Assembly: GCF_003171515.1 (NCBI RefSeq)
Contig: NC_089391.1
Coordinates: forward strand, 4,464,001-4,528,000
Source: Pyrenophora tritici-repentis
Taxonomy: Eukaryota; Ascomycota; Dothideomycetes; Pleosporales; Pleosporaceae
Direction of reading: 5' to 3'
Length of the DNA stretch: 64,000 nt
The translations under genes and the position numbers were made by a program. This document shows, piece after piece, positions 22,901 through 32,300 of the stretch (its first letter is position 1; every line of letters starts with the position of its first letter). A model generated the notes under the pieces. It was not told where the DNA came from and ran no database searches. It saw nothing but the letters and a program-made list of their open reading frames with translations.

Positions 22901-23308
22901 GGCGCATGTGCCGAACCCAACATGGCCTCCAATGAACTAGCAGTCGCTATAAGTTGGGAGTTATTCGACATGGGTCGCGAAATTGGAGAATCGAGTTTTG
23001 CAAAAGATTGGTTCACCGCGGGTAGGGTAGGATCTAACGGGATTGATAGTGCGGGTAGTGCGTTGTGTAATCAGGGCATTAAGGCGTGGATTGGGGATTC
23101 GGGTGGGGGGAAGGCGGTAGAGATGGAGTTTGTGGTCAGGGATCGGTGCGAGGGGTGTAATGTTAGTGATATTGATATTCAGCCGGATGTTTTTGATAAG
23201 TATTGGGGGACGAGGGAGAGGGGGGAGGGTAATGGTTACTTGGGAGTGGATGAGGGAGGCGCCTACGGATGTGCCGAAGTAGGTGGTTTGGTGGTTCTCT
23301 TTTCTTAG
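19960..23308 (+). CDS. Large RlpA-like membrane protein gene with an apparent frameshift
   Basis: Reading starts at the ATG at 19960 (MPLGRLDRNL). About 185 polar residues precede a membrane segment (GILFVVLLIVVVILLSL, about 188-216). Next comes a very long Ser/Thr/Pro-rich region and a Cys-containing domain (CDTKSEWESLE, VCNLQKMG). The frame then shifts by one base in a run of six Gs at 22227-22232. The +1 frame continues sensibly as EKLVQDLEKLCGVKDVYAG and ends in a double-psi beta-barrel (IGQLTYFNPGLGACAE, VVRDRCEGC, DIDIQPDVFDKYW). No GT-AG intron of workable size removes the shift. It could be an indel in the strain, a sequencing error or a young pseudogene. It looks like a paralogue of its upstream neighbour. 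Confidence 0.72.
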
Positions 23309-24499
23309 CTGATGTTTGTTGTAGTGTTTGCGATGTTCTGGTTCTATATATGAGTGTATTTTGAAATATGTGCTGTTTGTATGGGTTATATATCACAAGT
23401 CATCTCTTTGCATCCAGAACATGGCTTGAATAGCATACGTTTGGTTCAGCTTAGTTCCAGTGCCTTTCAATGTTCTCTTTCGGCAGGAAATCCCCATCCT
23501 TCTTAGCCTGGTATATAATCAGCGGCCCGCCTTGTTGATCACACAAGAGCAGGGCGGCCCCTCCCTCCGTGCTTTTGACCGCTATCTTCAGCGCCTCAAG
23601 TAAGCTCACCATCTTGCACAACGATTCCTGATGAGTAGTTATGTTCTTCAATTTGCCCCCGACATTGAAACCTTTCATAAAGTAGGGTATTCGACCGAAC
23701 TACAGTTGCGGTAATTGGTGAACGGGCTTAAGGCCTTGCCCCTATTTCATTTCGAAAAGCTGAGAGGCGCGGACCTGTTAGCCTTCTTTCACGACTTTTA
23801 CGTCATGGTTGCTTTTTGACGATGCAATACCGTCTGCGATGTCGCCAGCTGTTCTTTCAATGGCGTCTTTCTCGTCAAGATAAGTCTCGGTCTCGGTTTG
23901 AACAACACAATCCAACGGTCCAATATGATACCTGATAACCCTACGATGACGAAGAAGATTGTCATTATTGTTGAAGTTGTTTAGGCAAGCCCGTTTGAAA
24001 CAATGTCCATAGCCCGTGTAACCATGGTAGATGTTTGGCGTACATTGGATGCTTGTACCCGGAATAAGTTGAAGGCGTGATGCGCTTGGTTTGATGGTGA
24101 GATGGCTGTGGTAATGGTGATAGCAGCATTGCCGGGTCGTCAGACTAATCGGGTGGCAGCACAAGGCATCCCGGCCATTCGTAGTGAGTAGGCTGAGATG
24201 GTGAGTTTTGTGAATTGGTGGTTGCAAAGGTTGGTGGCTCACGTGCCCATGCGACGATGATTGGCGGCATTACGCGTCATGGCTCGGAAGCATAACTAAC
24301 TACTGTAGTTGTGTAGACGCTTTGCCGTCAACGAGCACACCACCATGCTTACGACTTGGCGCCATACTCTTCTGCTTCGCACCTTCGCTATTTATTTTTA
24401 ATGTATATTTGATCCTGCCTTCACTTGTCCACCTCCAGACCCGCAACATCGCATGCCCGGCAAACCTCGTGGCCGTGGCGTTGAACGCCTGCAGACGTC
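23309..24499. other. Intergenic region with weak minus-strand open frames
   Basis: About 1.2 kb separates the RlpA-like gene from the RBR ligase. Two minus-strand open frames (23451-23678, 75 codons; 23778-24242, 154 codons) might be pieces of a small gene. Neither has a recognisable domain or signal peptide, and I could not join them convincingly, so no gene is called. Confidence 0.35.
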
Positions 24500-26461
24500 A
24501 TGTCTACCGTCTTTTCTTCCCTCGTCCGACCGCCCAAAATCAGAAGTCCATCGACGAATACTCAGGAAGCAACGAGCTCGCTAGCTTCGATTAGTAACTA
24601 TGGCGTCGAAGAGCCCGATCTGCGCGATCTCAACGCCGCACTCCAGGCATTGACGGACATTTTCCCCAACATACAACCCGAAGTCTTTAGAGAGATGCTG
24701 TCGACATTTAGCGAGGAGAGCAGGCTACAAGTGGTGACGGAGACGCTGTTGAAGCATGGAAACAAATATGTACGGGGAAGGTACAGGATGCCGGCAGAGC
24801 AGGAGGAGCAACGCGACACAGCGCACAAGTACAAGTACCGAAAGGAAGACGCGCCGAGGGACACAAGAGGTGCGCCGCTTGCCTTGGAGGATAAGTTCCG
24901 GTCGCGGCGGTACAAGGAGGCTGCAAAAGAGGCGCTATACCAGGAATTCAAAGGCCTCAGCCACTCTACCATCAAGGCAGTGTTGGCTGAGTATAATTGG
25001 AGTTATTCACACGCCCGACCGACGCTGCTGGTTCTGTCAAGCAGAAGTTGGAGGTCCAGCATCACAAACTTTCTGATGCGACGGAAGGCGCCTACAGCGA
25101 GCGATCACCCCCTCATCATCTGGACGCCTGCCGACGAGAGGCTGAACCGCCCACCTATGCCACTTTTGGTCAAGACGAAGAGCGATGAGCTGAATCAGGA
25201 GCTTTACAATGCCCTCATAGTGCCCGAACACGAAAAATACAGAAAAGAGCAATTACGGCAAGACTTTGACTTGGCCATGCAGTGGAACGAAGAGGAGGCT
25301 GAGCGGGAAGGCGAAATGTACGACTGCGAGTGCTGCTTTATACCGAACACCCTGCAGCAAATGTCAGCATGCGATATGGACGCCCACTACATTTGCTTCC
25401 GCTGCATACGACACGCCATCAACGCAGCACTTTACGACCAGGGATGGGCACGCAACATCAACCCCGATCTCTGCACCTTGAAATGCATAGCGCCGATGAC
25501 AGATGGTCGCGATGAGTGCCAGGGATGCATTCCACTCGACTTTGTCAGACGTGCTCTTTTGGAAGAACAGGATGGGAAAGACAACTTTGCGAAGCTCCAC
25601 GAACGCTTTGCTGCTGACGCACTTAACAAATCGCAGCTGCCTCTCATACAATGTCCATTCTGCCCTTATGCCGAGTTGGATGACCTCGCGCTTCCTGATG
25701 CGAACCTGGTCGTCAACTTACGCTTCAAACCTTGGTCCACTCTGGTCGCTTCGCTAGCTTCGGTGCCTCTACTCGAATTCTTGTTCTTCAAACTTACGCA
25801 GGCCATTATTTTTCTCCTTGTTTTCTTCTACACTTTTGTCGCCGTCACATTCAGCCTCCCTGTAATCGCACCTTTCCGAACCGCGCTCCGTCGCGTCCAC
25901 CTCAAACGCCGCGGTCTACGCTTCCAATGTCTCTCACCAACCTGCCGTCGCACATCCTGTCTCTCCTGTTCCCTACCATGGCATGACCCCCATACCTGTT
26001 TCTCCAGCCAACTCACCTCTCTCCGCCTCACCCTCGAGCGCGCAACCACCGACGCCGTAAAACGCACTTGTCCGCAATGTAACCTCGGCTTCGTCAAATC
26101 TGAAGGCTGTAACAAGCTCGTTTGCTTATGTGGGTACAGTATGTGCTACATCTGCCGCCAAGGTCTAGCGAAGGAAGGCTACCAGCACTTCTGCGGCCAT
26201 TTCCGAGAGAGACCAGGCCAACCGTGTGGTGAATGCAACAAGTGTGATTTGTACCGCGTGGAAGATGAGGAGAGGGTTGTCAAGAGGGCAAAGGAAAGGG
26301 CCGAGGCTGAATGGTGGGAGGCCCAGGGTGAGGTCGCCAAGGAGGGACTACAGAAGGAGGTTGGCAAGGAAGACGCTGTTGTGGGCAAGGGCGTGTTGGG
26401 CCTGAAGAGGAGCGCTTGGGAAGCGTGGATTGAGAGCGTTTTGGATTCCGTACTTGTTTGA
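24500..26461 (+). CDS. RING-between-RING (RBR) E3 ubiquitin ligase, RNF216-like
   Basis: This intronless gene encodes 653 residues. A CUE-like segment (about 40-95, LNAALQALTDIFPNIQPEVF) lies near the N-terminus. RING1 starts at about residue 276 (CECCF, HYICFRCIRHAI). The in-between-RING part begins IQCPFCPYAE (Cys 385/388) and resumes FQCLSPTCRRTSC (Cys 477) and WHDPHTC. RING2 begins CPQCNLGFVKSEGC near 524, with the likely catalytic Cys about 537, followed by CGYSMCYIC and a distal HFCGH. RBR enzymes pass ubiquitin through that cysteine; RING2 wording is closest to the RNF216/TRIAD3 branch. Oddly, a strongly hydrophobic stretch of about 45 residues (413-458) interrupts the in-between-RING domain, suggesting membrane association. 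Substrates are unknown. Confidence 0.88.
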   Translation: MSTVFSSLVRPPKIRSPSTNTQEATSSLASISNYGVEEPDLRDLNAALQALTDIFPNIQPEVFREMLSTFSEESRLQVVTETLLKHGNKYVRGRYRMPAEQEEQRDTAHKYKYRKEDAPRDTRGAPLALEDKFRSRRYKEAAKEALYQEFKGLSHSTIKAVLAEYNWSYSHARPTLLVLSSRSWRSSITNFLMRRKAPTASDHPLIIWTPADERLNRPPMPLLVKTKSDELNQELYNALIVPEHEKYRKEQLRQDFDLAMQWNEEEAEREGEMYDCECCFIPNTLQQMSACDMDAHYICFRCIRHAINAALYDQGWARNINPDLCTLKCIAPMTDGRDECQGCIPLDFVRRALLEEQDGKDNFAKLHERFAADALNKSQLPLIQCPFCPYAELDDLALPDANLVVNLRFKPWSTLVASLASVPLLEFLFFKLTQAIIFLLVFFYTFVAVTFSLPVIAPFRTALRRVHLKRRGLRFQCLSPTCRRTSCLSCSLPWHDPHTCFSSQLTSLRLTLERATTDAVKRTCPQCNLGFVKSEGCNKLVCLCGYSMCYICRQGLAKEGYQHFCGHFRERPGQPCGECNKCDLYRVEDEERVVKRAKERAEAEWWEAQGEVAKEGLQKEVGKEDAVVGKGVLGLKRSAWEAWIESVLDSVLV

Positions 26462-28782
26462 TGTCGGAGCGCGATTGGCGTTGTGGGGATGGCAGAACTT
26501 GAAGATTTGATACCCAAATTATCAGTAAAACTTTTTACAGTGCGGGGTAGGACTTACCGTATATGCTAGTCATTGAGTGTTTTCGTTGCTCTCTCTCTCT
26601 CTCTGTCTCTCTTTCTTTCTTGTTTAGTTATGGTGAGGGAGTTGGGGACGTTTTTTTTTTCGTGGCTATCATATCCCATGTAGGTTTTCTGTCCGTCTCT
26701 TATGTATTTCCATATCACACCACGAGGGGGTCATGGTGTTGGTTCCCAACGTTTTCAAATAGTTAATTTCACAATAGCATACAGCAACATCCACTTCAGC
26801 TAACCAACTTTTTATCAAATCTCGTGCCCACAACATATCAAGATCCATCGCTTTTTTTTGGTAATCACAGAAGAGACATTTTGCGGCTATTCACGTGTTT
26901 TCATACGAAAAGAGAAGCGCCATCTGTCCATCGATTTTGCTTTCTTACAATCCTCCATCTCCCAGTATGATCCGTCTTTTGAATAAAAGAAGAGAAACAG
27001 TATAGCCCTGACATACAGCTTTTATACACATTTACCCAACTAGCGGGCAGGCCCAGCAGGTATTAATAGACTCTCCAATTTTATACTAATAACATGTCAG
27101 ACTTAGAGGCAGATTTTGAAAGCCCAAGAAACATAAGAATCCAGCTAGGATGATTTTGGTAATATACTAGTGTTTAAGTAGCTAGGTAGGCAGAAAAGGA
27201 CGAAACCATCACGAGTGTGAAGGATATTTTTGAGGGCTGGGCAGGAAGAAGACATGATCAAAACCCGGGTTGGATTTATTTTGCTTCTCTGACTTTAGGG
27301 ACAGAGGAGCCGGAGAAAAGACATGTTAGTGTCGAACATCTTTTTAAGAGAGAAGGCGGGAACAGAGACATCGTGACGTCTGAGCATAATTTAAGATCTG
27401 CTTCTATAGTTTGGAGAAGCAGAGAGAAGGAACATGGCGTGATATCAATGTATTTTGTAGGATTTTCAAAGGTGGGAGAAACAGAGACACTCATCCGGTC
27501 TATTTGGATAGGTTTATGCAATGTCTCAGAGGAGAAGAACACCATGTCTTTTTCGGTGTTACATTTATAGAAGAGAAAGGACCGGGAACTTCGAACGAAC
27601 GTACATGAATTTTGACAGAAAAGGTGGGAAGAACAGAGACATCTACGTATACAGCCCAGATTTTGATTTAGGCAATGTCTCAGAAGAGAAGAACACCATG
27701 TTATTTCCAGTGAGTAACTTTTTAGAAAAAGACAGGACCAGGAACATCGCGCCAAGAGACTTGATTTTTGGTAATTTCGAACATAGTGGTGGGTAGAAGG
27801 AAGAACGTAGAAATTTCAGAAAGAAGGAAAGACCATGAAGGTTAAGCCAGGCCATTTTCAGAAGAGACAGGACTGGAAACATATCCTGTTTGGATGCTTG
27901 TTTTAAAAAATTTGACTGAAGTAGTAGATAGAAGAAAGAGACTGGAAGGGAGAAAGAAGGGACTTTTATATTGGATTGTGGGGCGGTGGCAACGAGAGAG
28001 CTACAGAGTAGCGTGTTCGGTGGTGGAATAGACCCATAAGAGGTGTTGGATTTCTGTTTCAATTCATTTATGAGGTCCGTTTTTCTCTGGACAGACAGAC
28101 ATGGGCTTGATCTTATGTTTTGTAGAAGGCCTCGAACAGCAGGTGTAATGTTCGATTTTACCCAGAGGTTTTCCTATGACACACCTGTATCGCTATTTCA
28201 AAAGCAGCGCGGTCCAGAAGAGCATTTTTTAGTATCTCCAGAGACGAAAAGAGGAACAACATATACTGGTTGCTAGTTTACTTTGTTTTTGGAGCATTTA
28301 GTGGCCTTTTGCAGTACCAGGAAGTAGAAAAGATTTTCAGAAAAAGAAGGAAGAGAATGACATGGGTCGTTGTCCCTATTTTTATTTAAGACAAATAAGC
28401 CGTGGGAAGTTCTTTTTTTATTGTTTGGGGTTCTGCGGGTGTGCTTAGAGGGAAAGAAGTAGAGGAAGAAACGTAACAATTTATATTGCTAGGACACTTG
28501 GACTTCGCAGAGACACAAGAAAATACCTAGCATATCTTTAGACAGTACGACAGCCGATATAAAAATGTATATAAACTTGGTACATCCTGATTACATGTGC
28601 TCTGTGCGGATTGTAACATTAGAAAGTTCCTCTGGATTTGCGTAGTTCTTGATAAGTGGCAGTTTTCAGGAAAGAGACATAGTACCTCAATTCCCATTTT
28701 TTTAAATATTTATTTCAAAAGCGACAGTATAAACACCTGGGTTATTTGACATCGTCTTGGAGAATTGGAAAACATTTGGCAT
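26462..28782. repeat. AT-rich degenerate repeat region, left arm of the transposon island
   Basis: This 2.3-kb stretch has low GC and no credible gene. From about 26850 to 28480 purine-rich motifs such as AGAAGAGACA and GAGAAGAACA recur about every 50-80 bases. Two units begin with AAAGGTGGGA at 27468 and 27620. They share a 30-base stretch (27518-27547 and 27672-27701, one mismatch), giving a tandem period of about 153 bases. Related sequence occurs in opposite orientation to the right of the transposons. Confidence 0.55.
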
Positions 28783-28970
28783 TGTCGAATCGTGAGTATC
28801 GGTAGAGACGTCGGCTGCTTGACACTTCGGCCCGACTTCGGCCCACCTTGCGCAGAGCTTAGGTGTACCTTCGTAGCAGCTATGTTCGTAGAAGATCAAT
28901 ACCAATACCAGTCACCAGAAGAACCTCGTTGTTGTTATTCACCCGTACGATCGTACAAGGCCTACCAACA
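28783..28970 (+). repeat. 5' LTR of the Copia element
   Basis: This 188-base direct repeat with TG...CA ends matches the 3' copy base for base. It is preceded by the target duplication GGCAT. Confidence 0.95.
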
Positions 28971-29326
28971 CTGATCAGTGATTGCATGGCAGTCACAGAC
29001 AGTTAGGTTAGAAGAGACAGATCCTATAACCCCGCGCGTTCCCTAGATCGCCTATATCAGCGGCGGAGTTATCTGTGCTAAGTTCACTGTTAGCTGTATC
29101 AGGCGTCTCATCCGGCTTGAGACCGACCGTTCCAGCCGTATCAGAGCGTTCCCAGACGCAGTCCATACACGCACCGACCCCCACTTGGTCGCGCCATTGA
29201 CCCGTGTACAACCCACGACTACCGACGAGTCCCTGGCGAACGCAGCCAGCAAGGCACACGTCAACAATCTACGACAACCGACGTATCCCTGGCGAACGCA
29301 GCCAGCACGGCACGCGTCAACAACAA

Positions 29327-32300
29327 ATGGCGAGCGAAACAGCAAGCAGTAATGGAGGCTGTACACTCACACGAGAGGAGTTGCTAGGGACCACAAACCT
29401 AAAGGCAAGAGAGTGGCGTCACATTGATCCAAAGATCTGGGACGATGAGATCGAAGCCCCAGACGACGAGGTAGACGGAACTGCAGCAACAACGTACATT
29501 GCGCGTGCGATCGCAGACTACACAGACCGGCCAACAGCAGACGCAGAGCTCTTTGGTGAGTTCTGTCAGGACTTTGAAGGCTGGACTGAAGCTATGTTTA
29601 TGCGCGCGCATGCAACGTATACTAAGGAACTAAAGCGGATCCTCCGCTTTAAGGGCGTGTACACTGGCCGTGTTAACATGCCGCCAAGCGAAGCTGTGGC
29701 CAAGCTACTGCACAAGGAGGATTGTCCGAAGTGGCCGGACGATCAGTTCCAATCTACTGCCTTCGACGAGCGGTCAGCGGCGTATATGCTGCAACAGCGG
29801 AGGCTACTAGGACGACACACTACGGGATCGGTACAACCTACAAACGTAGGGACAGCGAGTCGAGCGCAGAGCCAAACCTCTGCAAGGGCAAGAGACCAAG
29901 ACGCAGAGGATCAACAAACCGATGTCCAAGACGAGACCCGCACCCGTACCCAGGTCAGCCAACAACTAGCAGATCCGCTTGTAGAGACAATTGAACAGAC
30001 ACCACAGGCAGACGGGCGACACCAGGCGGACCAGCGACAGCAAAGTCATCAACCTCGCTTAACGTACAACAACTTTGACAGATTCCGCGAATACACGCCA
30101 GCATACCCACAACGCCCAAAGGGACCGAGCGTCCCTCCAATTATACCTTCAGGGGATACAGACCCATACAAGGCAGTTCCCCCAATCGAGTTTAATAATG
30201 GGAAACTAGATCCGAAGACAATCAATGTCTTTACAAAGATGTGGGATCGTGAGAAGAAATACACAGGGAAGCCGTACGACCTCCTAGACGACAAATTGAA
30301 GATCTTCTACAGCATCTGCTATCACGCAGACATCCAGCCAGACCAATTCCATGCAGTCTTTCCACGGATCCTGGAAGGCCGTGCGCAAGACTACTACCTC
30401 CACTTCGTTGATCAGCGGACAGATACATTCTTGACTGTATACACGAAGCTTAAGAACCACTTCGACACGGACGTCAACCACAGTCACTACTATGCAGACT
30501 GGACGACGACATCCTTTGCTAAAGTCCATAGGGAGAATCCTGACAAGACACTCCATGAGGTCCTTGACATTATGCTAGACAAACTCCAGTTATGCCAGAG
30601 GGCGCTTGGGCAGCAGTATATGGGAGAATATGCGCTCCGGACCACAGTAATCACAGCATGTCGAGGCGTTAAAGAGTTCGCAATGGCGCTCTACAGGCCG
30701 TCTCTAGAATGCGAGGTCCTATTTGGAGATCTACGATCTTCGATTGAAAACTCACTCGCTATGACTACCTCTGTCAACTTCACAGAGGTAGACCAAGGTA
30801 ACCAGTACTACTTAGACCGCCGGTACAACAGCAATGGAAGAAACCGAGGTGGGTCCCGAGGCGGAACTAGAGGCGCATTTCAAAAAGGCGAACAAAGCTT
30901 TGACAGTAGCCGTGGATTCAAGCCACGCTGGAAGAAGAAGTGCTTTGTCTGCCAGAAGGAAGGATGCTGGTCCACAAACCACACAGACGAAGAGCGCAAG
31001 ACTGCCCGTGCGCAGTTCTTCTCTATGCTGTATTTTACAGGTGCGCCACCACCCAAGGACTTCTCAGTACACCTTGCAGAGTACGAAGGAATTGAGCACA
31101 CCAGCCAGTATAACCAGAGAGGCTGGAAAGAGGAGGAAGACTGCGAGGATGACGACAATGACGACGGCACTGGCGAACAACAATACTTTGAGCAGCAGTT
31201 CTTCAAGGAGCAATGCCTTGCAGACCAGGCGTTCTTGCATCACATTTCTGGCGACGACATATACGGTCGAGGCGCGCCGTCAGCACCAGCGTCGCAGTTT
31301 CTGCTCGAGGACCGCTATACACGATCTCTGTACCAAGGTATCCTCCCGGATACAGGCGCTGCCAACGTATCTACAGTTGGCAAAGAGCAGTATCTTGCAC
31401 TCACACGAGAAGATCCAACAGTTAAGATAGACACATCTACAGCTGGGAAAGCATCTATCAAATTCGGAAAAGGCGAGGCTACAGCGTCTATTGGAACAGT
31501 GCAGGTCTCTACAGAGATTGGGAAGATCAACTTCGAAGTGCTCGAGGCGCCTACACCGTTCTTGCTGTGCCTTGCAGATATGGACCGCTTAAAAGTCTAC
31601 TTCAATAACACTACAGATGAGCTTGTTCAGGACAAGATACGCATCCCTGTTCTACGCAAATGGGGACACCCATGGTTCCATCTCAACAAGAGAGAGAGAG
31701 CAACGGTGTTTCTCACTGAGACAGAGCTGAGACGGCTCCATCGCCGGTTTGGACACCCAGCTGTCACGCGACTAGTTAAACTCTTAAAGGACGCTGGCCA
31801 TAACGACTTTGAAGAGAGAACCCTAGAGGAGGTCACTAAATTCTGCCACCACTGCCAGCTCCACAGCTCCGCGCCGCGCCGATTCAAATTCACTCTGAAG
31901 GATGATCACCACTTCAACTATGAGATCCTGGTGGATGTGATGTATCTCAGCGGCAAGCCAGTATTACATGTGGTTGATTCTTCAACTGCTTTCCAAGGCG
32001 CAAAATTCCTCAGCGCTATCTCAGCTAAGGAGACATGGCAGGCACTGCGGATGCTATGGATCGACACGTATCAAGGACCACCAGACATCATCACACATGA
32101 TGCAGGCACCAACTTTGCAAGCGCAGAGTTCCGTGCTGAGGCAAAGATCATGGGAGTTACATGCAAGCAGGTGCCTACAGAGGCTCACTGGTCGGTGGGC
32201 AAGACTGAGAGATACCACGCACCACTTCGCCGAGCATGGGATATACTCCATGACGAGCTCCAAGACGATATGTCTGATGAAGCGATCCTTCAAATGGCCG

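Noticed and set aside
23451..24242. A small secreted gene on the minus strand
   Set aside because: Two open frames could not be linked by a sound intron and show no signal peptide or known domain.
27217..28276. Open frames in the AT-rich left arm
   Set aside because: They follow the degenerate repeat units and appear on both strands; no domain support.
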